Source of the DNA: Clostridiales bacterium
GTDB lineage: Bacteria; Bacillota; Clostridia; Lachnospirales; Lachnospiraceae
NCBI GenBank assembly: GCA_015655075.1
Contig: JAATFT010000074.1
Span: 18,012-82,011, forward strand
Reading direction: 5' to 3'
DNA: 64,000 bases
Position 1 is the first letter of the stretch; the number at the start of each line of letters is the position of its first letter. The notes under the pieces were generated by a model, which was not told where the DNA came from, ran no database searches, and worked only from the letters and a program-made list of their open reading frames with translations. Below are positions 54,872 to 64,000 of the stretch, piece after piece. Position numbers and translations under genes: made by a program.

Positions 54872-55954
54872 ATGAGCAAATTAAGAGTTGGTATCTTAGG
54901 CGGTACCGGAATGGTAGGACAGCGTTTTATTGCATTATTAGAAAATCACCCCTGGTTTGAGGTTGCAGTGATAGCTGCCAGCCCGAGAAGTGCGGGAAAA
55001 ACCTATGAAGCTGCAGTAGGAGACAGATGGAAGATGACTACCCCTATGCCGGAGGCTGTGAAAAAAATAATTGTTAAAAACGTGAATGAAGTTGAGGCAG
55101 TAAGCAGCAAAGTAGACTTCGTATTCAGTGCCGTCGATATGACGAAAGAGGAAATCAGGGCAATTGAAGAAGCTTATGCTAAAACGGAAACACCTGTTGT
55201 ATCCAATAACAGTGCTCATAGATGGACTCCGGATGTTCCTATGGTTGTGCCGGAATTAAATCCGGAGCACTTAGAAGTTATTCCCGCTCAAAAGAAACGT
55301 TTGGGAACCCAAAGAGGATTTATTGTGGTTAAGCCAAACTGTTCCATACAAAGCTATACACCGGCGCTGCATGCCTTAAGGAAATATGGCCCCAAGGTTG
55401 TGGTGGCCACTACCTACCAGGCCATTTCAGGGGCGGGCAAGAATTTTAAGGACTGGCCGGAAATGATAGACAATGTCATTCCGTATATAGGCGGGGAAGA
55501 AGAAAAGAGTGAACAGGAACCGTTAAGAATCTGGGGTAAAGTGGAAAGCGGCCGTATAGTAAAGGCCTCTTCGCCATTTATTACAACACAATGTATCCGC
55601 GTACCTGTTACGGACGGACACACTGCGGCTGTATTTGCAAGCTTTGAAAAGAAACCGGACAGGGAGGAAATAATAAAAGCCTGGAGGGAATTTAAAGGCC
55701 TGCCCCAGGAACTGAATTTGCCAAGTGCGCCCAAGCAGTTTATTCGATACATGGAAGAAGATAACCGCCCTCAGACCAGACTTGACAGAGATTATGAAAA
55801 TGGAATGGGTGTTTCTTTGGGCAGATTACGTGAGGACACCGTTTTTAATTATAAATTTGTAGGCTTATCCCATAATACGGTGCGGGGTGCGGCCGGCGGC
55901 GCAGTTTTAATTGCGGAATTACTGAAGGCACAAGGATATATCGAAGCCAAGTAA
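54872..55954 (+). CDS. asd: Aspartate-semialdehyde dehydrogenase
   Basis: NADPH enzyme that makes aspartate semialdehyde, the branch point to lysine, threonine, methionine and diaminopimelate. 360 residues. GGTGMVGQRF nucleotide loop, active Cys C157 (KPNCSIQSY), His in VPVTDGHTAAVF. The sequence type (with the long KPNCSIQ loop) is the archaeal/yeast-like Asd branch rather than the E. coli one. It is convergent with the next gene, 14 nt apart. Confidence 0.93.
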   Translation: MSKLRVGILGGTGMVGQRFIALLENHPWFEVAVIAASPRSAGKTYEAAVGDRWKMTTPMPEAVKKIIVKNVNEVEAVSSKVDFVFSAVDMTKEEIRAIEEAYAKTETPVVSNNSAHRWTPDVPMVVPELNPEHLEVIPAQKKRLGTQRGFIVVKPNCSIQSYTPALHALRKYGPKVVVATTYQAISGAGKNFKDWPEMIDNVIPYIGGEEEKSEQEPLRIWGKVESGRIVKASSPFITTQCIRVPVTDGHTAAVFASFEKKPDREEIIKAWREFKGLPQELNLPSAPKQFIRYMEEDNRPQTRLDRDYENGMGVSLGRLREDTVFNYKFVGLSHNTVRGAAGGAVLIAELLKAQGYIEAK

Positions 55955-55968
55955 TCATATTTTTAAAC

Positions 55969-56691
55969 TTAATCCGAACCAAAAAGAAATCTTATAAATT
56001 CGGCTGCATTCTGTTTATTTTCAGAATTTGCCACAATACCCAATACCGGTCTGTCAGTGAGCGTTTCCTCGTTGTCATATATTTTAGCCCCGTCCAAATA
56101 AATTCCGTAGGCGCTGGAGGCGGAATCCTCCTCCGTATTGGAATAATAGAAGGAATCAGCCAAGGCGGTACATAAATCCGTCGGCAGCTGATCTGATAAT
56201 TTACAGAAGTTGCCCAGGTTTGCATAATTGGAAAAAACGGATTCCGGTGCTATTATGACGTCAAGTTCTCCCGCATAAAGGTACGTGACCAGCTTTTGCT
56301 GAGAGGCCAGGGCATATTCATTGCTATCGTCTCCTAAAAAGAAGGAAGCATCGATGTTAATTTCCTGGGTTTTGGGATCGATACCAAGCTTTTGGCCGAA
56401 ATCATTTTGAAGGGCGGCCGACGTATCGTCATCTATTACGGAGTTTACAACCGCGGCGTATAATACGGTTTCCGGCTTGGGCGTTAATATGGTATATATA
56501 AAATAAGCCGCCCCTATGACTATTGCGACGACAACTATGGTTGTAAGCCGGTAATAATTATTAAAGTAGGTAATTTTTTCTTTAAAAGTCATTTCGCTCA
56601 GTTTTTGTTTTTCTGTCTGCTGTTTCCTTTGTCTGTATATTTCGGCAGATTCATCAAGAACAGTATCTTTTAATTGACCTTTATCAACCAT
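55969..56691 (-). CDS. Unknown protein with one membrane anchor and extracellular domain
   Basis: 240 residues: a charged cytosolic start (to about 43) with many Lys and Gln, one membrane helix (LTTIVVVAIVIGAAYFIYTIL), then an outside domain of about 170 residues. Features of the outer part: INIDASFFLGDD, AGELDVIIAPESVF and PVLGIVANSENKQNAAEFIRFLF. The latter two resemble parts of periplasmic binding proteins, so it may be a membrane-tethered binding-protein-like domain. No family name is certain. The three-hairpin repeat lies just upstream. Confidence 0.65.
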   Translation of the reverse strand: MVDKGQLKDTVLDESAEIYRQRKQQTEKQKLSEMTFKEKITYFNNYYRLTTIVVVAIVIGAAYFIYTILTPKPETVLYAAVVNSVIDDDTSAALQNDFGQKLGIDPKTQEINIDASFFLGDDSNEYALASQQKLVTYLYAGELDVIIAPESVFSNYANLGNFCKLSDQLPTDLCTALADSFYYSNTEEDSASSAYGIYLDGAKIYDNEETLTDRPVLGIVANSENKQNAAEFIRFLFGSD

Positions 56692-57232
56692 AAAAATTCC
56701 CTCTTTTCAACAAAATGTAATGGATTTAACTGGAATAATATAACTTATCGGAAGATGCTTTTTATCTTCCGATAAAAGGCGGAGTACTAACCGCCGTGCA
56801 TCCGATTACAGGAACGTGGTTTTTGTTCCTGTAATATAACTTATCGATAGGATCTCTTCCCAATATATTAGAATAAGTTTACCATAATTAAGAGGTAAAA
56901 AAAAGAAAATAATTCTTAAATATTCATAAAAAAAGGATGGCATTATTTAAGATTCATAAAATTATATTACTTTGAAAGGATGTAAGATTATTGGGACGAG
57001 GTTGCGGAGTGTTATAATGATCCTGCAGGGTATTTCTAGATATTATATAAATAAATTTTCTTCCATGAAATTACTTTATTAACTTGAAATGTTTTGAAAA
57101 ATAGAATATGTTTATAATAGAGGTTTGTAGTAATAGGGTAACATTACAGAGTGTCTATAATATTATTGATTTTGAACATATTATTTAAAAGTTGTACTTT
57201 CATCTATTCACGATAGGGGAGGAGTGATATTT
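56692..57232. other. 541-bp gap with a repeat copy
   Basis: Apart from the repeat at 56737-56848 the stretch is AT-rich and shows no gene. It must carry the divergent promoters of the two flanking genes; I cannot define them. Confidence 0.4.
56737..56848. repeat. Three-hairpin repeat with a truncated second copy
   Basis: A full unit (AATATAAC, then TTATCGGAAGAT/ATCTTCCGATAA, GGCGG/CCGCC, CAGGAAC/GTTCCTG) runs from 56737 to about 56832. It is followed by AATATAACTTATCG, the first bases of a next unit, which then stops. Same direction as the tandem pair at 17733. Confidence 0.85.
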
Positions 57233-58039
57233 ATGAACAAAACTATACAATTATTAATTTTTTTAGTATTAATGGTGATATATTTACCTTCTTGCAGCAT
57301 GAATGAAACAGATTATGCTCAAGAAAAAGTTAAGAGTAAGCAAGAAACAGATACCGATTTTTTTTCAGCTGAGGAAAAAGAGAAATTGGGTATAACAGAC
57401 GGCACATCTGTAGAATTGTACTCTAATCCAAATCTTGAAAATCAATATTTTGTAAAAGTAGTTACAGAAGTTGACTGGAGTGAGATGTTATATCGGGTAA
57501 CAGTTAATGGTAATAAAAAGTCGATTGAAGTTATGTTAGGTGATGAAGGGTATGCTATTGTGGATGATGTTACGTTTTACACACAAAGAGATAACCTTGA
57601 GCTGCCGAATAAATATATTCCAATATTATTAGCAGTAACAACATCCTCCCATATGGGTAACGGAAATACTATATTCTATGCATTTACACAAGATGGGACA
57701 ATGGATATGTTGCTTAACGCCAGCCATACTGTGGACAGGGAAAAAGATACGACTAATGGTGCTATTTTTGAAAATGGTAGATTGTCCGTAGATATTTCGG
57801 AAAACAAAAACGGAAGTGAATATAGTAACATTGTTTTTAAGGGAAGAGAATATATGTATGGCGTAAAGGATAATGATATAACAGGAGAATATCTATATCA
57901 AATAATAGATATAAAAAAATTATATTCCTTTAACAATGAGACGTTTCAATATGAGGAAACATCAGACAAAGAAGATATAATACAAACAGTGGAAGGAGTA
58001 ACATCGTATACAGATTTCTGGAAAGAACAGGCAGAATAG
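57233..58039 (+). CDS. Putative lipoprotein of unknown function
   Basis: 268 residues from the ATG at 57233 (GGGAGGAGTG upstream; the GTG at 57224 lies within the ribosome site). Signal peptide MNKTIQLLIFLVLMVIY ends in a lipobox LPSC (Cys21). The mature part is hydrophilic, with an acidic, Lys-rich start and then a beta-rich globular region (for example NKKSIEVMLGDEGYAIVDDV). No known domain. AT-rich codon use. It is followed by the IS66 remnant. Confidence 0.65.
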   Translation: MNKTIQLLIFLVLMVIYLPSCSMNETDYAQEKVKSKQETDTDFFSAEEKEKLGITDGTSVELYSNPNLENQYFVKVVTEVDWSEMLYRVTVNGNKKSIEVMLGDEGYAIVDDVTFYTQRDNLELPNKYIPILLAVTTSSHMGNGNTIFYAFTQDGTMDMLLNASHTVDREKDTTNGAIFENGRLSVDISENKNGSEYSNIVFKGREYMYGVKDNDITGEYLYQIIDIKKLYSFNNETFQYEETSDKEDIIQTVEGVTSYTDFWKEQAE

Positions 58040-58106
58040 GGTTTAGAAAAATTAAAATCAGATTAAGATACATTTTGTTGCTTTGTTATCTTTACAATCA
58101 AGATAT

Positions 58107-58490
58107 TAAAAAGTATACCGTGACCTCTTTGGACTGAAAGTTACGGTGATTGAACATGAACTGCCGAAAGAAGAGAAGGAATGTGTCCGGTATGCGGGAA
58201 AGAACTCCATGAAAGTTGAAATTCCATAACGGGCATACGATGTTGCGGAAGAGTTCCTGAAACATTATATCGGATATATCCATAAGGGCGGATATCCATT
58301 ATATCATAACCTGCATTCGGGAATTATAGTGATGGGCAGCCTCGCTCATATAAAAAGAAAATTTTCCAACTCCTTAAAAGCACTTGAGGAAGCAGAGAAG
58401 AAGAACACATGGTGTTATAAATCTAATACGGCATCCAGAATGGATCGATTAATTTTTACATGGTCAAAAGAATTCCCGGTACAGTGTAAA
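58107..58490 (+). pseudogene. IS66-family transposase remnant
   Basis: Segments in two frames together resemble IS66 TnpC: LKVTVIEHELPKEEKECVRYAGKNSMKVEIP (like the zinc-finger region, though its CxxCG is lost), then RAYDVAEEFLKHYIGYIHKGGYPLYHNL and MGSLAHIKRKFSNSLKALEEAE (like the catalytic GYLQTDGYxGY and GCxAHxRRKFxxA). A frame change lies near 58225. Most of the gene is missing and no terminal repeats are found. The rest of the 58040-58568 gap has only the terminator. Confidence 0.7.
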
Positions 58491-58495
58491 AAAAG

Positions 58496-58542
58496 AGGCA
58501 GCCGCCCAATAAAGAACTTGGGCGACTACCCTTTTTTATTTT
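58496..58542. terminator. Bidirectional terminator
   Basis: CGCCCAA (58503-58509) pairs with TTGGGCG (58518-58524). A T run follows on the plus strand (CCCTTTTTTATTT) and on the minus strand (TGCCTCTTTTTTTAC). On the minus strand it ends the 58569-60311 gene. Confidence 0.8.
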
Positions 58543-58568
58543 TAAGTTGTATACAACTTAAGTTAAAC

Positions 58569-60311
58569 TTAGTAAATGGAATTACTTAAAAATCCATTAA
58601 GTAAGCCGCTAAAATCAAGCCCGGTAACTTCATTTGCATGGGTAAGAAAACCTTCAATATCCACCGTTCCCAGATAGGAATTTACATCGGTTAAGCCGTC
58701 AAAGATCTGGTCGGAGGAAGCAGGAAACTCAATATCCTCATAGGTGCCTTCCTTACTGGTAATATTCAATGTGGCGGCTTCTAAGCCACCGTATATTACC
58801 TGGAGTACTATATCCTGCTGCTGTTCGTCAGCGGTACAGTTAAGAACCAGCGACCCGCCCGTTAAAAGGCCGGAGGTAACGGTGAATTTGCCATTGAGAT
58901 AGCCTTTGTTTTTTACAAGATTCACATTTTCAGATGCAATATTGAATGAGTTAGTAGTATAATCATCATTTTCGGGGTTGTATTCCGAAAAGTTAAAAAC
59001 GGAAGTTCCGCTGAAGCCGTCTGCTGTAGACGTGCCGTCAGTGTTAAACTCGATTATATTTACCCCCTTTTCCTTCACCCAGGCGGTATAGCCGATTTTA
59101 CGGCCCTTAGCGGCAAGGTAGTAACCGCCGCCGGAGGGATTCTTTTCCTCCTGAGTAGTAAATTCCCGGCCCATAATCTTTCCGGTTTTATCCACATAGA
59201 CACGCATTAATATGGAATCCGCAGCCGTCATAGACTTTTTCTCATTGGTTAAATCCGTACTTGCATCCTCTATCAATTGTGAATATTCTTCTTCCTTGCA
59301 TACCTTTAGGGACACAAACAGTTCTTTTAACGTTTTATCATTTTTAGCTTCCTTAAGGACAGCCGTTAATATGTTATAAACATCTTCCCCGTTAAGCTCG
59401 GAAGTCAGCATATTATAAGTACTTTTTAAATTGGAAGCGGTAATACTCACATTTTTATCTAACTTCATATTATCGATATTATCGATAAACAAAGCGGAAT
59501 ATTTCTTTAATAATGAATTGAGGGTTTCCGGAGAGAACGTTTCCTTATTCATAAAAGCTTCTATTTCCTTAATATACTCACTGTAGTTAAATTCGGAGGC
59601 AGTTTCGCCGGAATATGACATAAGCTGGTCTAAGGGAAATAAAAGGTAAGCGCCGCTAAGTTCAGGTATATTAGCAAATAATTCGCCGCTTTCCGAATTC
59701 AAAAGAGTATTTACGGTAACAAGGGATTGCTCATTATAGAAAATGCTTATGGCCGATTTCCCATTATTCTCTTTTGACAGTGAATGTATCTTCGCTTCAA
59801 CTGACTGAAAATCTTCCAATCCTATTAAACTGGTAAATTGGGGATTTACGGTTAATTTTAAATTGGTATCCTGCGCAATACCGGAGGTCTTGTTTTTCTG
59901 ATACAAATCAAGGTATTTATCATAGGATGCGGTTAAGGAATCAATTCCTTTATTAATGTTTTGTTTCTCGATAGCAGAATAGTATTCCACGGGACTTTTA
60001 GTCAGTAAGGCAAAGGTATTTGATAAGGTACGATTGGCCAATGCCAATACAGAGCCGGCTAAAAGTACTGCGATGATAGCTATGGCTGCTATTAATTTCA
60101 GTTTCGGTTTCCTGTCCGAAGAACCGTCCGGTGTTATTACAAAACTATGTTCATAAAACGGCTCCTCAAAAGTAGATTGTTCGGTTTCATTTTCAAAACT
60201 TTGATTGCCGGAATCAGCAGAATTAGCATCGCCGTATTCCTGGTCCCTTGGCATGAACTGGCTGTTATCAGGTTCATTGCCCTTATTTAAATCATTGTTT
60301 AGATCTCCCAT
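58569..60311 (-). CDS. Unknown single-pass membrane protein with large outer domain
   Basis: 580 residues from the ATG at 60309-60311 (GAAGAGAGG upstream); the open frame to 60359 is not needed. An acidic, Asn/Asp/Glu-rich cytosolic start (about 80 residues), one membrane helix (LIAAIAIIAVLLAGSVLAL), then about 460 extracellular residues. The outer part repeats Lys/Ser/Thr/Leu-rich helical and beta stretches, including ADSILMRVYVDKTGKIMGREF. Similar architecture is common in Lachnospiraceae but I cannot name the family. It is a single gene ended by a strong terminator. Confidence 0.65.
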   Translation of the reverse strand: MGDLNNDLNKGNEPDNSQFMPRDQEYGDANSADSGNQSFENETEQSTFEEPFYEHSFVITPDGSSDRKPKLKLIAAIAIIAVLLAGSVLALANRTLSNTFALLTKSPVEYYSAIEKQNINKGIDSLTASYDKYLDLYQKNKTSGIAQDTNLKLTVNPQFTSLIGLEDFQSVEAKIHSLSKENNGKSAISIFYNEQSLVTVNTLLNSESGELFANIPELSGAYLLFPLDQLMSYSGETASEFNYSEYIKEIEAFMNKETFSPETLNSLLKKYSALFIDNIDNMKLDKNVSITASNLKSTYNMLTSELNGEDVYNILTAVLKEAKNDKTLKELFVSLKVCKEEEYSQLIEDASTDLTNEKKSMTAADSILMRVYVDKTGKIMGREFTTQEEKNPSGGGYYLAAKGRKIGYTAWVKEKGVNIIEFNTDGTSTADGFSGTSVFNFSEYNPENDDYTTNSFNIASENVNLVKNKGYLNGKFTVTSGLLTGGSLVLNCTADEQQQDIVLQVIYGGLEAATLNITSKEGTYEDIEFPASSDQIFDGLTDVNSYLGTVDIEGFLTHANEVTGLDFSGLLNGFLSNSIY

Positions 60312-61096
60312 CTTGAACCTCTCTTCTTTTATAATCCGGTATGCTGCAATTTTCTTCAATCCATGAATAAATGTCTATTTAGCCTTATAAGTAAGCCCCC
60401 TCCTTCTTAGCCAAGCGTAAGCGGTGGGTTTTGAGGTATAAGGTTATGAGCAAGTAGCACAGCGGACCCTCGGACCCTGAATATCCGCTTTGACTTAAGT
60501 GTCGTTTATTGAAGAAATGAGTCATATTAGTTTATGGTCTACATAAAAATGGTATCAGATGAAGGTAATAAAGTCAATTAGAATATGATTAAAATTTATT
60601 GATAAAGCCCAATTTTGAAAGAAAAAAATGAAAAACAGAATAAAAATTAAGAAATATGTAAAATTTACAGCTACCCGGTAGCTTTATTTAACCTTTAACG
60701 CTATAGGAATATTTTCGTTAAAGTAAGTGCCTATTTAAAACGGCGAAATATTTCGGAAAAATTGAGTTTTTAATATGAAAAAGTGTAGATTTTTATTTAT
60801 CAAACCAGTTGAATTAGCATAAGATTTATTATATAATAATGCCGTGCTGTATTGAATTCAAGTAAATATTCTAGAGATAGATTTTCATCCAACGCCGCTA
60901 TTTATGGTAGAATGTAGGCCAGCCCGCGGTATGCAATATACAATATGTAATTGCAGTTTGCGATGGAGCAGATGTGAATTCAGAGCAGTCTGGATTACAT
61001 AAAACCAAGATATTTTTATAAAAATTTTCAACGAAAAATTTAGTAAGACACAGATGCGGCAAATAAAACAGAGTATCTGTAGAAAAGGAGATCAAA
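60312..61096 (+). promoter_or_regulatory. 785-bp gap with the promoter and long leader of the GH94 gene
   Basis: TTGAAT (60809-60814), 17 nt, TATAAT (60832-60837) make a good promoter, with a leader of about 250 nt before the GH94 gene. Upstream, AGCGGA...TCCGCT (about 60462-60491) can pair around a GGACCCTCGGACCCT direct repeat. The rest is AT-rich with no supported gene. Confidence 0.6.
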
Positions 61097-63535
61097 ATGA
61101 GATACGGTTTTTTCGACGACGCAAAAAAAGAATATGTAATTACAACTCCTGCAACTCCTTACCCCTGGATTAATTACTTGGGTTCCCAGGAGTTTTTCTC
61201 TTTAATTTCCAATACGGCCGGAGGATACAGTTTTTATAAAGATGCAAAGCTAAGAAGAATTACCCGTTACCGGTATAATAATGTGCCTTTGGATTTGGGA
61301 GGGGGACGCTATTATTATTTATATGATGAGGGTGACTTCTGGTCACCGGGCTGGGCTCCCGCCAAAGCGGAGCTGGACAGCTATGAATGCCGCCACGGTA
61401 TGGGTTATACCAGGATTGCCGGCAAAAGAAATGATATAGAAACCGAAGTTACTTTTTTTGTTCCCCTTAATTTTAACGGGGAAGTTCATAAAGTGGTTGT
61501 CAGAAACACCGGTAAAATGAAAAAAGAGGTTAAATTATTCTCCTTTATTGAATGGTGTTTATGGAATGCCCAGGATGACCAGACCAATTTCCAGAGAAAT
61601 TATAATACGGGTGAAGTAGAGATAAAAGGTTCCGTAATCTATCATAAAACAGAATACAGGGAACGCAGGAATCACTATGCTTTCTTTTCCGTAAATGCAC
61701 CCATAGACGGGTTTGATTCCGACAGAGAGAGCTTTCTCGGGACCTATAACGGGTTTGAAAACCCGCAGGCGGTGGCGGCGGGGAAATCCAATAACTCGGT
61801 TGGAGACGGCTGGTCGCCCATAGCTTCCCACAGCCTGGCAATTTCCCTGGAGCCGGGAGATGCGAAAGAATATGTATTTATCCTGGGATATGTGGAAAAT
61901 TCCTTAGAAGAAAAGTGGGAATCAAAGAATGTGATTAATAAGAAAAAAGCGGAAGAAATGATTGCGAAATTTGCCGTCAGTAAAGCTGTTAATCAGGCAT
62001 TAATAGATCTGGCGGCTTACTGGGACAATTTATTATCTAAATATACCCTAGTTTCCAGAGATGATAAATTAAACAGAATGGTTAATATCTGGAATCAATA
62101 TCAGTGTATGGTTACCTTTAACTTATCCAGAAGCGCGTCCTACTTTGAATCCGGTATCGGAAGAGGTATGGGCTTCCGTGATTCCAACCAGGACTTATTA
62201 GGCTTCCTGCATCAGATTCCCGGCCGCGCAAGGGAGAGGGTTATAGATCTGGCCTCCACCCAGTTGGAGGACGGCGGCGCTTATCACGAGTACCAGCCCC
62301 TTTCCAAGAGAGGCAATGATGAAATCGGAGGCAATTTCAATGATGATCCCCTGTGGCTTATTCTTGCGGTGACGGCTTATATTAAGGAAACCGGCGATTA
62401 TAGTATTCTGGATGTTATGACTCCTTTTGACAATGATGAGACCAAAGCAACCCCTCTTTCCGAGCATCTTAGGAGAGCCTTTGACCATGTAATTCATAAC
62501 GTGGGCCCCCATGGGCTGCCGTTAATCGGAAGGGCGGACTGGAATGACTGCTTAAATTTAAACTGCTTTTCCATGGAGCCGGGTGAATCCTTTCAGACAA
62601 CGACAGGCAAAGACGGCAGGGTGGCTGAATCCGTTTTGATTGCGGGCATGTTTGTGTATATCGGCAGGGAATACGCCGTGCTTATGGAAAAGGTGGGAGA
62701 TCAGGCGGAAGCGGACAGGGCAGTTGCACAGGTAAGCAGAATGAAGGATATTATAATGGAACACGGCTTTGACGGGGAATGGTTTCTTAGAGCTTATGAT
62801 GACTTTAGTAAAAAAGTCGGCAGTAAGGAATGTGAAGAAGGAAAGATATTTATTGAATCCCAGGGCTTTTGTATAATGGGCGGCTGCGGTATAGAAGACG
62901 GCAGGGCAATCAGAGCTTTGGATGCGGTGGAAGAAAGATTGGGGACAAAATACGGCCTGGTTCTTAATAACCCGGCATTTACAAAATATTATGTGGAATA
63001 TGGCGAAATTTCCACTTATCCGGAAGGGTATAAGGAGAATGGAGGTATTTTCTGTCACAACAACGCTTGGATTATGTGTGCGGAAGCCGCAGTCGGCAGG
63101 GGAGATAAAGCTTTTGATTATTATACAAAAATTGCCCCTGCCTATACGGAGGAGTACAGTGAAATCCATAGAATGGAGCCCTATGTATATTCCCAGATGA
63201 TAGCGGGCAGGGATGCGAAAAGATTCGGTGAAGCGAAGAATTCCTGGCTGACAGGTACCGCCTCCTGGAATTTTGTCGCAATCAGCCAGTTTATTTTAGG
63301 TATAAAACCGGAATATGACGGACTTAAGGTTGATCCTGCAATCCCGGCTTCCTGGGACGGCTATCAGGTTACCAGACAATTCAGGGGCGATATCTTAAAG
63401 ATTGCCGTTAAGAATCCACAACATGTATCAAAAGGCGTTGCCAGGATGACAGTGGACGGCAAAGAAATAACCGGCAATATCATTCCGGTATTTGGAGACG
63501 GGAAGGAACACGAGGTGGAAGTAATATTAGGATAA
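61097..63535 (+). CDS. Cellobiose phosphorylase, GH94
   Basis: Splits cellobiose with phosphate into glucose-1-phosphate and glucose, saving ATP. 812 residues, the length of clostridial cellobiose phosphorylases. The N-terminal beta-sandwich starts [15 protein letters not shown] and [11 protein letters not shown]; the helical barrel has [20 protein letters not shown], the catalytic Asp in [11 protein letters not shown], and the phosphate-site region near GTASWNF. No signal peptide: cytoplasmic. AAAAGGAGATC precedes the ATG. Chitobiose phosphorylase is related, but the [13 protein letters not shown] segment and overall match favour cellobiose. A response regulator gene follows. Confidence 0.93.
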   Translation: MRYGFFDDAKKEYVITTPATPYPWINYLGSQEFFSLISNTAGGYSFYKDAKLRRITRYRYNNVPLDLGGGRYYYLYDEGDFWSPGWAPAKAELDSYECRHGMGYTRIAGKRNDIETEVTFFVPLNFNGEVHKVVVRNTGKMKKEVKLFSFIEWCLWNAQDDQTNFQRNYNTGEVEIKGSVIYHKTEYRERRNHYAFFSVNAPIDGFDSDRESFLGTYNGFENPQAVAAGKSNNSVGDGWSPIASHSLAISLEPGDAKEYVFILGYVENSLEEKWESKNVINKKKAEEMIAKFAVSKAVNQALIDLAAYWDNLLSKYTLVSRDDKLNRMVNIWNQYQCMVTFNLSRSASYFESGIGRGMGFRDSNQDLLGFLHQIPGRARERVIDLASTQLEDGGAYHEYQPLSKRGNDEIGGNFNDDPLWLILAVTAYIKETGDYSILDVMTPFDNDETKATPLSEHLRRAFDHVIHNVGPHGLPLIGRADWNDCLNLNCFSMEPGESFQTTTGKDGRVAESVLIAGMFVYIGREYAVLMEKVGDQAEADRAVAQVSRMKDIIMEHGFDGEWFLRAYDDFSKKVGSKECEEGKIFIESQGFCIMGGCGIEDGRAIRALDAVEERLGTKYGLVLNNPAFTKYYVEYGEISTYPEGYKENGGIFCHNNAWIMCAEAAVGRGDKAFDYYTKIAPAYTEEYSEIHRMEPYVYSQMIAGRDAKRFGEAKNSWLTGTASWNFVAISQFILGIKPEYDGLKVDPAIPASWDGYQVTRQFRGDILKIAVKNPQHVSKGVARMTVDGKEITGNIIPVFGDGKEHEVEVILG

Positions 63536-63633
63536 TGAAGTTATCATTCCGGTATTGGCGGGATATTTATCCATAACTGACTATTTATCGAAACAGTATA
63601 GGGAGAAAAGATGGAAAATATTAGAGTTATTTA

Positions 63634-63663
63634 TTGTTCTTTGTTCATAGTCTTTGCTATAAT
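63634..63663 (+). promoter_or_regulatory. Candidate promoter of the response regulator gene
   Basis: TTGTTC (63634-63639), 18 nt, TATAAT (63658-63663), 33 nt before the gene. Confidence 0.5.
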
Positions 63664-63696
63664 GACAATATAAATACCTGCTGAAGGAGAGATGCT

Positions 63697-64000
63697 ATGC
63701 ATAGTGTTTTGCTGGTGGAAGATGAAAAAATTGAGCTGGAAACTTTACGGGATTATATTAACTGGAAGGATCTTTCTGTTGATACGGTATACACGGCACG
63801 AAATGGCCGCAGTGCCATGGAATGTATTGTGCAAAACGAGCCGGACATAGTGATTACGGATATCCAGATGCCTATTATGAGCGGAATTGAATTGGCTAGG
63901 AGGGTGCGGGAGGACGGCTATAAGACGAAAATAGTATTTCTGACAGGATATGATGATTTTGAATATGTGAAGGCAGCCTTTAAAGTGCAGGCGGTGGACT
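63697..64000 (+). CDS. Response regulator, YesN-like, cut by window edge
   Basis: The first 101 residues of a two-component response regulator (MHSVLLVEDEKIELETLRDYINWKDL). The phosphoacceptor Asp is in IVITDIQMPIMSG, the switch Thr/Ser in VFLTGYDDF. This INWKDL-type receiver is typical of YesN regulators that carry a C-terminal AraC-type HTH and pair with a membrane kinase in sugar-uptake operons; both lie outside the window. GAAGGAGAG precedes the ATG at 63697. Confidence 0.85.
   Translation, partial: MHSVLLVEDEKIELETLRDYINWKDLSVDTVYTARNGRSAMECIVQNEPDIVITDIQMPIMSGIELARRVREDGYKTKIVFLTGYDDFEYVKAAFKVQAVD

Noticed and set aside
1..64000. CRISPR arrays, rRNA or tRNA genes
   Set aside because: No regular direct repeats with unique spacers and no rRNA- or tRNA-like sequence was recognised by eye; the repeats seen are palindromic and dispersed.

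Overview
The window looks like a chromosomal segment from a spore-forming, anaerobic, low-to-moderate GC Firmicute of the Lachnospiraceae (Clostridium cluster XIVa) type. The evidence is an alpha/beta small acid-soluble spore protein, a tig-clpP-clpX-lon-engB block, the rho-rpmE-DUF1385-prmC-prfA order, a DUF4364 gene, an ECF transporter, cellobiose phosphorylase, and AraC/YesN-type control of sugar ABC operons. This is a judgement from gene content and order; I could not search a database. I recognised no rRNA or tRNA gene and no CRISPR array.

Region by region. (1) 1-3.2 kb is a graveyard of a selenium/molybdenum-hydroxylase purine-type cluster: a partial XdhC-like gene, a gutted ygfK, an intact ygeX (diaminopropionate ammonia-lyase), a gutted D-aminoacylase and the first 44 codons of a xanthine-dehydrogenase-like gene. 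(2) 3.2-4.7 kb holds ddl on the minus strand and, beyond it, a small duplicate of its 3' end. (3) 4.75-15.6 kb is the most interesting part: a GntR regulator followed by an apparently co-directional cluster with a complete ECF importer (S, T and two ATPases), a TrpF-like barrel lacking the usual catalytic Cys, a PfkB kinase, a nucleoside hydrolase, an EamA permease, a HAD phosphatase, an iron alcohol dehydrogenase and a second PfkB kinase. I read it as an uncharacterised uptake and catabolic route for a nucleoside or N-glycoside. Two related palindromes, one before gntR and one before the S component, are likely GntR operators. (4) 15.8-18.4 kb: a DJ-1/PfpI protein, an AgcS amino-acid symporter and the spore protein. 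(5) 18.9-36.1 kb: core housekeeping genes (glmM, tig, clpP, clpX, lon, engB, rho, rpmE, prmC, prfA, map, a SpoU methyltransferase). (6) 36.8-42.8 kb: NfeD/SPFH membrane pair, an LtaS-like sulfatase-fold protein, a patatin and argF. (7) 42.8-51.0 kb: a minus-strand operon of two ABC permeases, a solute-binding lipoprotein and a GH42 beta-galactosidase, divergent from a membrane AraC regulator. (8) 51.3-60.3 kb: a LiaF-like protein, a small DUF gene, coaX, dus, asd, three unknown envelope proteins and an IS66 transposase remnant. (9) 61.1-64.0 kb: cellobiose phosphorylase and the start of a YesN-like response regulator cut by the window edge.

The intergenic space is rich in dispersed structured repeats. 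I see a roughly 97-bp three-hairpin unit (two tandem copies, one copy plus a stub elsewhere, and one diverged reverse copy), a MITE-like palindrome with TA ends (two copies), a palindromic element between clpX and lon, and a 25-bp sequence shared by two gene ends. There are also candidate cis-regulatory RNAs: a competing-hairpin leader before an AraC-type HTH gene, a hairpin that overlaps an 11-codon ORF between the ECF S and T genes, and a multi-stem segment before the nucleoside hydrolase gene.
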